Part shown: in pieces, positions 13,277 to 25,640 of the stretch
How the letters are laid out: the number at the start of each line of letters is the position of its first letter
How positions within the stretch are numbered: position 1 is the first letter of the stretch
Assembly: GCA_033439265.1 (NCBI GenBank)
Contig: JAVTVX010000019.1
Coordinates: forward strand, 18,874,039 to 18,938,038
Reading direction: 5' to 3'
Origin: Dillenia suffruticosa
Taxonomy: Eukaryota > Streptophyta > Magnoliopsida > Dilleniales > Dilleniaceae
Length of the DNA stretch: 64,000 nucleotides
The notes under the pieces: model-generated
What the model was told of the DNA's origin: nothing
The model's input: the letters and a program-made list of their open reading frames with translations, nothing else
Databases searched by the model: none
Program-made: the position numbers and the translations under genes

Positions 13277-14690
13277 CTCCTTTTACTTTTTTTTCAAAAT
13301 TGAGTAAATTTAAAAGATACCCACAACGATTTTTGTCAATGCCCACTACTGCAATTGGCTTGATTGATTGAGCTCAAAAGTAAAAAGAGAGAACGAAGCC
13401 CGGTACTCAATTGGGGATGAGAGAGAGATAAGAGTATGTAGAAGAAAGAGAAGAGAGTATCGTGTGTTAGTCGGTGTAATGTTGATAATATGGATAAGGG
13501 GAACAAGAGTCTGCCTCTGAGGACGAGAGAGAGACAACCAATCCCCCAATATCTCTCTCTCCCCAGTTGATGGTTTTTCCTAAACCCCTGAATTTGGAAG
13601 ACGAGACAAATTTTCTCCTATTAATCCTGCTATCGCTTAATTTCACTCTTTACCCGCAAGCCCGACCCGACAGGATGAAATGGTTTTTATTTTAGATGAG
13701 AAACCGGTCACATTCCAAACCCACCCGAGTAAGAAATTTAGGTGGTTTTGATTGATACTCGGGAATTGAAATCGGAATTAGAATCATAATTAAAATCGCA
13801 CTCAGAATAAAAAATCTTATGAATGGAATGAATAAATTGATTCCGATATTAACTGTTTGATTCTAATTTTGAAATGAATTTATTATCATTGTTAATATTT
13901 GATATATATATTTTTTAAAATAAAAATCATATAATTATCAATTTTATTATTAAAAAAATATTTTTATAATTTAAAATATTTTTTTATTAAAGAAATATAA
14001 ATATTGTTCTTGACCAAAAAAAAATTGTTAAGGTAATATAAAAAATGGAATGAAAAAATATTACTGTTTATTAAAAAAATAAAATTAATATTTTTCCCCT
14101 AAGATAACCAAGATACCAATAATGTCTAAATTAATATTTTTAGAATTTTATTTTATTTTCTAAAATTAAAACTATATTTATAAAATTAAAGTTTTAAAAA
14201 TATTTATAAAATAAAAATTTAAAAATTAAATACAATAATAGAATGTAAATAATGAAAGGAGGGCACGAGAAGAAAATAAAAAATGAAAAGCCAAACAATG
14301 AGTTGCAAGCGGGTGGCGAAATTACAAACGATGATAGTTGAGAAATTGAACAAATAAGAGACAATGCAATTGATGGAGAACTTGAATAGACGGTAATGAA
14401 AACTATGAATATGTCGGTGATGGTGAAAATGAGAGATGACACACTTGAAGGCAAACAGATTTCGATGGTGGATGAGTTCACTTCAGCAATCTACGACAAT
14501 GGAATTGGAAGTTGGCGATGAAGAATTGCAGGTGATGGCCACTATGGAGATGGAATCAAAATCAACAACGAAACCAAAATGGAAGGACAAATTGTCGTCG
14601 TCTTCGTCACCGCCTCGGTCAGCCGGATAGAAGGGCAAAAGTGGCCAGGTATCTTTCTTAGATTTGGGACATGAATTTTGATCAAAACCC
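13277..14690. other. SIG2 upstream region and AT-rich spacer
   Basis: The first 300-400 bp are pyrimidine-rich on the gene strand and are the likely SIG2 5' UTR and promoter. I see no clear TATA box. From about 13740 the sequence becomes very AT-rich and contains phrases such as AATTGAAATCGGAATTAG that look like a dispersed element. An open frame at 14436-14630 has no recognisable family. Confidence 0.4.
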
Positions 14691-14696
14691 TATCCC

Positions 14697-15349
14697 CGTT
14701 AAAGATGAAGATCAAGTATTTCAAGAAGTATGCGAAGAGATATCCTCCGAATACATAGCCCTAATTCGTCAAAAACTTGAATAACAAAGATGTATCAAAA
14801 GTAGAAGAAGAAAAAAAGTGATCAAAATGACCTAAGAACTAGTCCAAGGAAGCTGTTCTAAACTGGACAGAATACTGTCCAAAAAATGTTTCAGAATATA
14901 GCCAAGTTGGAGGGATGAAAGTCCATTAAGAGAGGTCCAAAATGAAATCTCAAGGAAGCCTAGAAAAGCCCAAGAAAACAACCCAAACTATCAAGGGTAT
15001 TTTAGACAAAATTTATAACGGCTAGTTTTTTTGTTTATGTCTACCAGCTGACCTTTTAGACTATAAATAAGTCTCATCTCTTCACTTGCATGATATCTTG
15101 AAGTATTGTCTCCCTTAGCATACTTGGAGTATAGTCTCTCTCATAAATTATCTTTACAAATGTTTTGTATTTGATATTTTATTAAATCAATACAATTGAA
15201 TTTATTCTCATAAATTTAAATTTATTTCTTTCTTGTTGTTATGTTGTTATTAAACATTCCAACACACACAATACTCAAAACCTTCAATCATTACTCAAAC
15301 ACAAAACTCTAGCTCAATCACCTACGTTTTCGCACTCCAAATTTCAACA
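14697..15349 (+). repeat. Left LTR of the copia element
   Basis: It aligns along its length with 16968-17703, for example over CAAAAACTTGAATA, AAAATGACCTAAGAAC and TATAAATAAGTCTCATCT. It is about 80 bp shorter because of at least two indels, including one near 14900 opposite 17180-17224. The first base appears mutated (CGTT against TGTT in the right copy), and it ends in CAACA. The number of differences suggests an old insertion. Confidence 0.85.
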
Positions 15350-15361
15350 TAATATCAAAAC
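15350..15361 (+). other. Primer binding site of the copia element (mutated)
   Basis: Immediately after the left LTR the sequence TAATATCAAAAC matches the usual plant copia site TGGTATCAGAGC, complementary to the 3' end of initiator methionine tRNA, except for G-to-A changes. Such transitions fit decay of methylated cytosines on the opposite strand. Confidence 0.7.
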
Positions 15362-15475
15362 GGATTTCTTTCCCCCTTCTAAATTCCAAAAATTACTCTC
15401 AGTAGGTTGTCATTTTTCAAAGGCTCCTAAACTTGTCCAATTCATTAGAGCATATCCAAAATGAGCATTTTGAAG

Positions 15476-15991
15476 CATCAAACCCCAAATATGAGCAATG
15501 GAAGAGGGAAGATGAGAGTATCATTCTAAGAATGCTCAATTCAATGGACGAGGCATATCAACGAGCACATCTTGTGGAGAGTTTTTGAAATCAAGCAACA
15601 AATGTTCAACCTTCAAAGAGGTGAAAAAATTCTCCCCCAAACCCTTGGCGACTTCCACAAACTAAGGAGTGAACTTGAGAGTTTAAGGCCACTAACAATG
15701 GACATGAAAATTCTTCTTCAAAAAAGAAATGAAGACAAGGTGTTCGCTTTCGTCATGACTCTCAGAGACGCATTCAAGGAAGTACGCCAAGAGGTCTTGA
15801 GACAAAAAGAACTACCATCCTATGATGAGGTAGTAACCATGATCCAAAGAGCAGAAATCTCTATGAGGCTTGAGGAAGAAAGCCAACTACAAATGAAGGT
15901 CTACAACTTCAAGGCAACATTGAAGGGTAAATATGCTGAGATCATGTGTCCCTATTGCAAAAGAAAAGGCCATATCAAAGAAAGATGTTGA
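15476..15991 (+). pseudogene. copia gag fragment with zinc knuckle
   Basis: Around 15480-15560 another frame reads YEQWKREDE, a typical gag N-terminal motif. The main open stretch (15572-15991) carries KQQMFNLQRGE and a C-terminal CX2CX4HX4C zinc knuckle (CPYCKRKGHIKERC, 15947-15988), the nucleic-acid-binding motif of retroelement nucleocapsids. The two parts lie in different frames, so gag is broken and no start is meaningful. Confidence 0.8.
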
Positions 15992-16147
15992 GACTTGTAT
16001 CCAAATCTCAAGTCAAACGGAGTTAAGTCGGACCAAAGATGAAGCAAGCTACCTTCTAAGGGTAAAAACTCCATCCCTAACTCACATGCATTTAAATTTG
16101 TGTATCGTCATATTAGAAAAACCCCATACACATTTAGAGAAGGATAT

Positions 16148-16782
16148 ACTTATATCATAACATTCATTGATCATCATTCAAGATATATATAGGTGTATAT
16201 GATAAAAGACATGACACAAGCAAAAAATACATTTAAAAAGTACTATCATCTAATTACTAAGGTATATAATGTATCAATTTAAATACTTAGGATGTATGAT
16301 TGATAAAATGTTTACCCTAACTTTGAAAATTTTTTAAAACAAAAGGATATTGAATTAGAAATTGTATATCATGAAAATCTTATAATAAATGAGAAAGATA
16401 TAAATATGCTATCATACTCATTATTAGAAAATGTTCATATGACTCATGATTATTAGTGTGATGCAATTAGTACCTCCACACACTTGTATAATCGTATTCC
16501 ACAAGATGAATTTCATGAAAATCTCCCTTGGAGATCATTAGAAATAGTAAACCAAACTTTTCTCATCTTAGAACATTAGGATGTGTTTGCTCCATAAATG
16601 GAGTGCTGTGCATATTCTTAGAATATGACTCTAGAAAAGATGGATACATTTGCTATAATTCTAAGACTAACACAATATACAAGTTTAAAAATATAAAATT
16701 TGTCGAAAAAGAATTTTATTTTGTAAAATTAGGTAATAAAGTACCATTAAGTTTGCCTATGGAATCTCTGATTGAGGGGTAA
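16148..16782 (+). pseudogene. copia integrase fragment, stop-ridden
   Basis: The frame from 16148 reads TYIITFIDHHSRYI and then a stop, matching the start of the retroviral-type integrase core (usually ITFIDDYSRY). Further in-frame stops follow. An open part at 16528-16782 contains HLRTLGCVC and a FLEYDSRKDGYICYN segment, matching the end of the copia integrase region. The sequence then runs into G-rich PPT-like phrases, with no reverse transcriptase. Confidence 0.75.
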
Positions 16783-16958
16783 GGGGGAGTACAAATAAGC
16801 CACATCTATATTGCATGCCAAGACCAAGTCATTGAGGGGGAGAAACAAGTAAAGGCCAAAAAGAAGAACAAGAACAAGAAAAAGAAGTTCAAGAAAGTTC
16901 AACCATCCGATACTACCTTTGCAAGTCACGACTCCATAGAGCTCCATTCGTCGGACTT

Positions 16959-16967
16959 GAGGGGGAG
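16959..16967 (+). other. Polypurine tract of the copia element
   Basis: GAGGGGGAG lies directly against the TGTTG start of the right LTR, the normal place for the plus-strand primer. Similar G-rich phrases at about 16775-16795 and 16832-16842 may be duplicated or relic tracts. Confidence 0.8.
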
Positions 16968-17703
16968 TGTTGAAGATGAAAATGAAGAATTCCAAGAAAT
17001 ATGCGAATGGATGCATCCTGAATATATAACCCTAATTCGCCAAAAACTTGAATAGCAAAAGTGCATCAAAAGTAGAAGAAGAAAAAAAGAGGACAAAATG
17101 ACCTAAGAACCAGTCCAAGGAAGCTGGTTCTAAACTGGACAGAATACTATTCAGAAAATGTTCCAGAACATAGCCAACTTTGATAGCTTATTTTATGTAG
17201 CAAGAAAAGTATGAATAAAAGCACGGTTGGAGGGTTGAAAGTCCATTAAGAGGGGTTCAAAATGAAATCCCAAAGAAGTCTAGAAAAGCCGAAGAAGCAG
17301 CTTAAACTACCAAGGGTATTTTGGACAGAATTTATAACGGCTAGTTTTTGAGTTTGTTTACTGGTTAGTTTTTTGATTTGTGTCCACCGGCTAATAGGAT
17401 CTTTTAGACTATAAATAAGTCTCATCTTTTCACTTGTAAGATATCTTGAAATATTGTCTCCCTTAACGTACTTAGAGCATAATCTCCTACATAAATTGTC
17501 TCTAAAGTATTGTTTTTATAAATATCTTATATTTGATATTTTATCAAAACAATAAAATTGAATTCATTCTTACAAATTTAAGTTTTTTTCTTTTTTATTG
17601 TTATTAAACATTCAAACACACACAAAATTCAAAAGCTTCAACCATTGCTCAAACACAAAACTCTTTCTCAATCACTTACGTTTCCGCACTCTAAATTTCA
17701 ACA
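16968..17703 (+). repeat. Right LTR of the copia element
   Basis: This 736-bp repeat starts TGTTGAAGATG and ends TTTCAACA, keeping the TG...CA termini. TATAAATAAG near 17411 could be the LTR promoter and lies in the same relative place in the left copy. Confidence 0.85.
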
Positions 17704-19036
17704 AATCCATCATTTTATTTGAAATTCACAAGCCCTTATTTTGATAGTTCCATTCGCAAACTATCATTCTCATTTTATTAATCTGAATAACTCGTGTTTC
17801 ATTTCCATTCTTGATTTTCATTCCCTTTAACCAAATACCTACTTGTACATTTTTCAAAATTTCAAAATAATACAAATTTGGAATAAAATCAATCGTTTTC
17901 AAAAGCATATATAGTGATATGAAGGAATTTATTTCATTTTAGACGTTAATGCTAAGATTATTATGTCTGTTCAAATATAACTTATTTTGCTCTCATTACA
18001 TTTATAATATAATAATTAAAAAATTAGTTTTAATCCCAAAAAAACTAATTTTTCTTCTATAATATAATTCTTTTCGAGACATGAAATTAGTGATTATTAT
18101 TATTATTATTGTTATTATTTGCCATTCAAATTTCAGTTTGGCAAAAATCACCATTTTGTTTTATGAAGCACAACCACAATAAAAAAAAATTACAAGGACT
18201 AGGGAAAGGAAAAAAAAAAAGAAATCAGTGCAACATAGTATTCTCGGACAAAGTCGAGGAAACGTAGTTATATCTCGAAGGCTACTTTAACAACAGACGG
18301 TCAGTTTAATACTTAAAAATGTTAGATCTCTTAACTAAATTATAGTTTTAAAACTAAATTATAGTTTTAAAATCTGATAATAGAGGGGATTACGTTGAGA
18401 AAATTTTCCTTAAATTGAGTTTAATAATATTTATATTAGATTAATCGAAATATATGTTCAGATATCAATTGATTATTCCAAAAAAAGTCTGAGGACTACA
18501 TTTTTGGACAGGTAGCACTATTGCGAAGATCATCTGGGTGGAAGAAAGAAACCAATCATCATTATTGAACAAAAAAGAAAAGACTATGCAGGTATTTAAC
18601 AACTCAAATGTCTTTCAATTTCAATCGTTTGCAGATCACTCATAGCATTTTGCATGTCTTAAAAAGGAGAGCAAGAAAAAAAATTGGGCACGGTATAGAA
18701 TGGAAAGGCCGCAGCTTAACGGATAAAAGATACTTTAGGGATAATAGACTTATGTTCGTCAAAGAGTTCACATCGAGAGGAAGGTTTGATACCACAATGT
18801 CGGTTTTTCATCACCTAAGACTGTAGTAAGTTTCGAAGTTTGTGTTGTTCGCCTGTTAAAGCATAATGTGAGCTAGGTTCAACGTGCCAGGATTAGACAA
18901 GCACAGAAAAAACCTATTCTAGTAATCCTTATGGCAATTGTCCGAGGCCACAATATCAAATTTCAAAAGCAAACAAGCAACTATAATGCACAGTGTCCTA
19001 TGACCAAACTCAATGAAAGAATAAACACCGAATCTT

Positions 19037-19067
<31 letters not shown>

Positions 19068-19141
19068 ATTCAATTGCCCAGAAAAATGATGATCGGAGCA
19101 AAAATCTGAAAAAGAAAAAGAAAAAGAAAAGAATGAAATCC
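17704..19141. other. Intergenic DNA with SINE-like copy, no gene seen
   Basis: AT-rich sequence with a SINE-like copy at about 18300-18490 (plus), including an 18-bp local duplication of AACTAAATTATAGTTTTA. The part next to 19141 is probably the 3' UTR of the neighbouring DUF1191 gene. Poly(A) and poly(GAAAA) runs lie near 19038 and 19105. Confidence 0.4.
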
Positions 19142-20044
19142 TCAAGGAACATAATCATTCTCAATTTGGGGCTGTGTTCTTATAACATTTGCAGAAGGCA
19201 TTTTACTAATACTCCTAATCCAAATGCTGTCAATCGCCACACCTTTCTCACTTTCTTTCTCCATTTTTCTAATCCTCATTGCCACCATCATTTTATACAC
19301 CCATGACCCAACCAAAATCAACAAAATCAACCAAACCCCGGTCCCAATTCCAATCACCCACCATTTCCTCTTCTTGAAAAAATCTTCATCTTCCCCATTC
19401 TCGACGTATGGAACAACAATAGTGTAATGTCCTTGGTCTCTTGCCACACAGAAATTTGGCATTACAAAATTGCTAAATTCTTCAACCAAACCTTTGTGAC
19501 CAAACCTTACACAATTTTTTATCACGTTTTGGTCTTCTAGTACAGGAACCTTAGGAAAGCGTACCATGATTGGGTCACCTTGGGTGGAAACATTGAGATT
19601 CCTTCCTGACATTGTCGGATTCGAGGAAGATGCATCATATACCCTGAATCCCAGAACTGGGGAGACAAGAGTGTAATTAGGTACATTGTAATACTTTGAA
19701 GACATATTACCTAGATTTTTGTAAACTATTGCTATTCTCTTTGCAAATGGCATGGCAACAACTCTTGGTGGAATGTTAAATGAGCTGAAATTTGCTCCTC
19801 TTTGCCAAAAATGCGCGCTGCGAAACCGAGCAATAGAGGCTTCAATTCCAGAGAAATTTGAAGGCAGAATCACTCCGTATAGCACCCCCGTTTTTGGCTT
19901 GGGTTGTGAAGTGCTAAAGGCATAATCTTTGATGAAATCATCTAATGACACTGAAGGCTGGGCTTGGGAAAATGATGACAAAATTGAGAAATTTATGATG
20001 ACCCAGATGAAGTGCAAGACTTTCTTGGACTCCATCAATGTCAA
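19142..20044 (-). CDS. DUF1191 family membrane protein, intronless
   Basis: The 300-residue product matches the plant-specific DUF1191 family, whose function is not established. A signal peptide lies at about residues 1-28 (hydrophobic LHFIWVIINFSILSSFSQA). An extracytoplasmic domain of about 200 residues has five NXS/T sites (near 63, 85, 113, 123, 151) and two cysteines (178 and 199). A single transmembrane helix at about 228-250 (WWVIGIGTGVWLILLILVG) is followed by a basic cytoplasmic tail with ARTQ-like RTQPQIENDYVP end. This predicts a type I plasma-membrane or secretory-pathway protein. Two ATGs (codons 1 and 4) are possible starts. In Arabidopsis a DUF1191 gene sits next to CURT1A, as it does here at a distance of 6 kb. 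That synteny is from memory. Confidence 0.88.
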   Translation of the reverse strand: MTLMESKKVLHFIWVIINFSILSSFSQAQPSVSLDDFIKDYAFSTSQPKPKTGVLYGVILPSNFSGIEASIARFRSAHFWQRGANFSSFNIPPRVVAMPFAKRIAIVYKNLGNMSSKYYNVPNYTLVSPVLGFRVYDASSSNPTMSGRNLNVSTQGDPIMVRFPKVPVLEDQNVIKNCVRFGHKGLVEEFSNFVMPNFCVARDQGHYTIVVPYVENGEDEDFFKKRKWWVIGIGTGVWLILLILVGSWVYKMMVAMRIRKMEKESEKGVAIDSIWIRSISKMPSANVIRTQPQIENDYVP

Positions 20045-22320
20045 TTTTAGAGAATTTTCTCTACATTTCTCAATGAATATTTGAATTGTAATGGCGAACC
20101 CTTTTGAGGAAATTGGTGAATCAATCAGACCCAGAACTTTGAATCTGTTATTTTGATCGAAATTGCCGCAAGATTACGCAAATTTGGAAGCTTGATTGGA
20201 TTTTGAGAAGGTCTTGAAAGTGAGCCTCTTGAAATCCTTCTAACGCCTTAAAACTTGCTTGAAATTCTTCAAATGTGATAATTCTCAATTCATGGGTAGC
20301 AAAGAGAAAGAGAAAAAGAAAGTGGGGGAGGGGGGAGTAGGAGTTGAAAATGAAGAACAAGAACAAACTGGCAACCCAGAAAAGCGGGGTGTGCTTTTGA
20401 GTTGTTTTATGGACAATTTGAATTAGTTGGAAAGGGGAGAGAGAGAGACGATGCCAACGAGGACTTCGGATGGGAAAACCCCACGAGAGAAGACGGAAAA
20501 GCTGTGTCCTTCCAAAACAAGATTATTCTAATTTATCAGGCAATTTATTCCTCTATTAAATTCATTCATTGTTCGCTTGTTTTGAATTAATGAACTTTAA
20601 AATCTTAAAATTTCTTTTTTTATAATTTACAATTTTTATTTATTAATCAATTTTCATTTTTTTTTTCTAAACGACTTTTTAGTGATTAATATATATAAAA
20701 GGGTTAATAATTATTGTTGTGAGCTCACAAGAAATTCATTAAAATTGGAATTCATTAGTCACTAATGTTGTTTTATTCCTTAATAAATATTATTAATTAG
20801 GATTGGGCTGTGGGACTCCAAGATATGTTTACTCCCAGGTTAAAAAAAAAAAAGAAAAAAGAAAAAATTAACGTTGGTGTTTGATTGATTTTTATAATTA
20901 GAATTGTGATTAAAACAGTGAGGCAGTACTAGGACTAGGTCATAGCTGGTCTGGCCGGCCTCAAAACGAGGAGGGTTTTAAACTTGATTAGGAACGGAAT
21001 TGGATTTAATTTGGAACAATTGTAATCAATCTTTCTCGTATTACTCGGTCCACTTTTGACAATGTGAGTAGAAAAATCTGGGACTCCCAGAGGAGAATGT
21101 TTCTGAGCTCAGATTAGATTAATTTGGTGACTTGTGGCTTGGCTTTGTCTTCCATTGCCAACCCCAATATGTTATTCCCATTTGTGTTCATCTTGAGCTA
21201 AAAAGTTTTGAAGCTTTGTACAAGCTTTTTTACACTTTCTTGTCTATTATCCCCAAAAAAAGGAGAAAAGAAAGGAAAGAAACGAGCTTGATAGAGACCA
21301 GAGACATGGAGTTGTAATGGGAGTGTGAATGCGGTGAGAGAGATGATTCTTTCCGCACACGCATATATGTGTTCACATGATATTTTTGTTTGGTGCAAAA
21401 TGGGGTTTATTTATTTATTTATTTTTTTAGATACTACTACTATAATATACAGAAATATATTCTGATAAATCCATTTCGAGTGTTTACAAGAATCCTATTT
21501 AGAGGAGTGACTCTCCCAATATAATATTTTTTATTCTCAAGTTTTGAATTTCGAGATTTAGTTAAAGGATCTAACATGTTATCCGACTAGACCGATTATC
21601 GGTTCCGTGCAAAAATGGGGTTTATGACTTCTGGGACCGACGAAACTATGACTTTGGTTTTTCATTTTTCCTTTGATAGCGGGCAATTAGAATTTGGAAT
21701 GTCTGTCTGTGGTGGTTTCTTCCCTGCGTAACGTGCGGTATCTGTCATGCATGCTCCTTTGGGGCAAAACGAGAATCCAAGAAACTAACATCCTTCCTTT
21801 CCCTCCGAAACAACATTTGTGTCTTTGTTTCTATTAACAAAATCATTTTCAATTTCTACTTTGACTTCGTTAAGGAAAATAATCCATGGAATCTAAGAGA
21901 AGGAAAAAACTTGGTGAGCATAAATTTGAAGCTACATATGCCTCGTTTGAATGTAATGAATTGTTTATTGTCTCATGCAGAGGAGGAAAATTTGGATGAC
22001 CCAAAGGAAGAAACTCCAATATTTTCACCGTCTCAACCCTTGTAAAGTGATTCAAGTAACTCAAAAGGCATACCTCTAATGGTATTAGCAACGAAGAGAA
22101 TGAAGAAAATGAGAAAATATTATATTATTCGTTATGATTTGAATTATATAGAGCAATTATATACTAGACTCTTAACTCTAACGGTAGAATTCATAATAAA
22201 TATGTTATAGAAGATATGACAGATATGTTGTCAATATTATTTCAATATATTGTGAATATTTTGTTACTATAAGAGTGAATTTTGAGGAAATATTGAGTTA
22301 ATTAAATTATGATAATAAAA
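20045..22320. other. Upstream region of DUF1191 gene and repeat-rich spacer
   Basis: The first few hundred bases are likely promoter and 5' UTR of the minus-strand gene. Beyond them I see no gene. A SINE-like copy in minus orientation lies at about 21420-21610 (TGACTCTCCCAATATAATAT, then a TTTGAATTTCGAG box B relic). Short open frames have no family. Confidence 0.4.
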
Positions 22321-22329
22321 TATTGATAA

Positions 22330-22680
22330 AATAACATCTCCCTCAAATTCAAATAGACAAGTAAAAGATCGATTTGAATTTGAAAATCAAATCATCAAAG
22401 TATACCAAAGATAATATTTTGATAAAAATATCGATAGTTTATTCGATAGATGATACTGATACAAGTTGAACATCAACTATCTTAATATGATTCATGATAA
22501 AATGACAATTCGCTTCCATGTGTTTATTACATCGATAAAAAAATATCATCACGAGCAAGTTGATTCCAAATAATTGTAAACGTGCATGGAGTTCAGGAAT
22601 GGAATTGTTAGCATCTATGCAATTTAAGAAGTGATAATGCCCAGTGTTGTCATGGATACAATACCTTTTGGCCAACACAT
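22330..22680 (-). pseudogene. Ty1/copia RNase H relic with adjoining polypurine tract
   Basis: On the minus strand the open stretch contains CNKHMEANCHFI, the decayed form of the copia RNase H motif usually written TKHIEVDCHFIRE. After a stop it continues TIDIFIKILS, matching the family's LADIFTK segment. About 10 codons further a TTTGAGGGAGATGTTA phrase (about 22338-22353, minus) looks like a polypurine tract abutting an LTR start. The element therefore ran leftward, and its LTR probably lies below 22340. It is unrelated in position to the 14.7 kb element. Confidence 0.7.
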
Positions 22681-23103
22681 TTCATGCTTCTTTGACAGTA
22701 ATATATCTGTTGAACTGGCTGCCAATGGAAGTGATGGATCTGGACGAGTTCACCAGCTTTACCATTGTCAAAAGGCATGAAGTGTCTTGGTCTAAAGATG
22801 TTGTCTCTCATACCACAATGTCGTCGATGATATATGACTAGTATCCCCTAATGTCGAGTACCGACATATTGACTTGTCAATGAGGTCGACCAAAGATTAT
22901 TGATGTGGTAGGCGACACGTCAACGACACCACTCCATTCCATTTCCAAGTCACTCTTTAAAAAAGAAAAAAAAAATCTTCTCTTTCACTCCCTCTCCTCG
23001 CTCTTCATCTTCAACGTCAAGGAAACTCAGGGGGAAAAAAAAAAAACCTTTCACTCTCTCTCTCAAGTTCTAGTAAACCCAGAAGGGGGGGAACCCTAGC
23101 ACT

Positions 23104-23113
23104 CTCTCTCTCT

Positions 23114-23149
<36 letters not shown>
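23104..23149. repeat. (CT)n microsatellite
   Basis: An interrupted CT tract, seen directly. Confidence 0.9.
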
Positions 23150-23153
<4 letters not shown>

Positions 23154-24363
23154 CAACCCCCAAGGGAACCCAAAAAAGAAAAGTAAATTTAATGCAATCA
23201 TTTGAAATAATATCAAATTTTTAAATTTAATTTCAACTGCAGCAGAATTGAATTTACTATTACAAAAAGACAAAAAGGAAGAAATTCGCCGTCTGATATG
23301 CACCGTACAGTAACTTCCATAGGTAAAATGATTTCACACCGTTGCCTCTCTGGGCTTAGGTGAGTGCAAGCGCCTAACAAATACAATACCAACAAAGTTG
23401 AATCTTTCTTAATCTATTTAACGAGTCATCAACCAAAATTTTTGCCGTCAATCCAGTTGAGGAGCAATCGAGATGTTACTTTCCACCTCTTGTTGAACTG
23501 GAAAGAGAAAAAAGAGAATCAAAGAACATTCAATAATTTTTTTTTAAATTTATCGATATCAAAATCATATTCAAATTAATTCGATCTAAATATTATCATA
23601 TATAATTTAAAAGAAAATTCTTTTAATATAAATTTTTTAAAATTTTTAAATTTAAAATTTTATTAATCGATTTTGTACTTTTATTTATCGAATCAATTAC
23701 TATTGATATTTTATGAACCATTCTTCTCGCTTGTTTTGCTAAAAGGGCACATGACCTCGGGCACATCCGGCGTTCATGGGCTGAGATCCCGCATGCCTCC
23801 TCGCGAGGCATGTGATGCCTACTCAGCTCTTGTTCATCTATTACGCATACTTATAAACACACGTGCACATCTTTCCAAAACAACATTTCTTTTTTTTTTT
23901 GGTGACGAAAGAAAAAAAAAAACATTTCTTAAAGCTTTTCTCTCCTATTTATATTATATATATTTATTTTTGTAGAGACATTTGAATGATAAAAAATTTT
24001 TATTCAAATATTTTTTTTGATATTTAAATTTTCATGAACATGTGTATTTTCATAATTTTTACGAATTTTATATAATAAAAAAAAATATATTTTTTTTATT
24101 ATTTTGAAGTATGTATCCATGAATTCATCGAAAATATGAAATGATACGATACACAAATCTAGTGTACCAAACAAGCATACAACAATAGCATGCGAAAAAT
24201 ACAAAAAAAAAAAAAAAAAAAATTTGTGTGACTTATTTGGTCCATGTAGTGTTATTTTGTAAACTAAATTTTAAAAATTGACTAAGGAAAATTAAATTGT
24301 GATTCGACTCAATTTTTTTTTCTTTTATTTTAAGTATCAAGAAAAATGGAGAATGATTAGTAT

Positions 24364-24560
24364 TCTTACCATGGGCATCATATTACGAGAGTTTATACCA
24401 TGGGCATCTTTTAACTAAAGTTACTAATTTGATTCGCGATTTCAGTATAGAGCAGATTTTGTTGGGAAGGTAACCCCTTAAATGGGTCACTGTAAGTTTC
24501 GGATCAAATGAATTCAAGTACAATTCTGAATACAGATTTGTATAGTATAAAAAAGAGAGA
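24364..24560 (+). repeat. SINE-like copy
   Basis: It carries the family block GTAACCCCTTAAATGGGTCACTG followed by a GGATCAAATGAATTC variant and an A-rich end. The head is decayed. Compare 4418-4600. Confidence 0.5.
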
Positions 24561-25444
24561 GATAAAGAGAGTTTATACCCATTATAAAAAGATTAAGTAT
24601 ATATGCATCAGATAATTTTTGAATTAAATAGACTAAATGTTTACATGCAATTCAAATATGAAAGACACAAAATTCATACACCCATAAAAAAATCGAACCC
24701 TTCTTTCAAAATTTGATGAAAATTACAATATTACAATATTATGGCTTTTGCTTTTAACCAATTCTATGAAAATTGTTCCAATAGATGTTCGATGCCAAAC
24801 GGCTTCACTTAATTAAATTCTAATAATAATTTTAATTTATTTACTAAACAAATAGCAAATTTGTTTATGTTATTGATTTACTTTGAATCAGTATATTTAG
24901 AATTATATTGTATATCGATTCATAAATTTTAAAATTATGGTTTAATCAATTCAATCGTAAGTTAAGACGATCAAACCACTGGTATTTTAATAATAATAAA
25001 AAATATATAAAATTAATTATTAAAATAAATATATATTAATTTCATATGATAAATAGAAGGGGGGAGAACTAGGCGTTGGGAAACAAAAACCAACGACCAT
25101 ACGTGCTATTGTTGTCTTATAAATAATTGAAAAGCTGTGACTTTCCAAAGTTCAACGATTATTGCTCATCTTGACCACCGTGGACTCCAATTTGGAGAGA
25201 GAGATATTTACCGGTCAACTCATAATTCTACTCTAAAAACCAAAGAATTGTATTTGGAGGCATCGTTGCATTTATAGTTAAAAAGAATGCGGTTGAACCG
25301 TGTTTGACAATTTATTAAAAATCTATGATAGAATCATATTGATTCATAATTTAATTATTTAAATGATATTTTATTCAAAGATTAAATGTGATTGATTCAT
25401 TTTTCCTATCGATATCGATCCAATTGTGGCATGGTATGATTTTT

Positions 25445-25640
25445 TTTTTTATACTATATCAATTGATATCTGAAATTATATTCCGATTAATGTGATTCGG
25501 GACTTACAGTGATCTATTTAAAAGTATTACTCTCCTAACGTAGTTTTTTCATACCCAATCCAGGAGTCAAACTCGAAAACTTGATTAAGAAATCTAGCGC
25601 TATATCATACTAAGTTAACTGTCCGTTGATGACATGATAT
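25445..25640 (-). repeat. SINE-like copy, minus orientation
   Basis: Read on the minus strand it has a decayed box B (GAGTTTGACTCCTGGATT), a block around AGATCACTGTAAGTCCCGAA and the 3' AATTGATATAGTAT then A-rich end. It belongs to the same family as the copies at 4155-4600. Confidence 0.5.

Larger units (their letters stand above)
14697..17703 (+). mobile_element. Degenerate Ty1/copia LTR retrotransposon, internally deleted
   Basis: Two diverged direct repeats (14697-15349 and 16968-17703) bound an internal region of about 1.6 kb. A primer binding site follows the left LTR and a polypurine tract precedes the right one. Inside are a gag fragment with a zinc knuckle and, downstream, an integrase fragment. 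Reverse transcriptase and RNase H are missing, and intact copia internal regions are usually 4 kb or more. The gag-then-integrase order fits copia. Frames are broken by stops, so the element is dead. Flanks TATCC (left) and AATCC (right) may be a decayed 5-bp target duplication. Confidence 0.88.
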
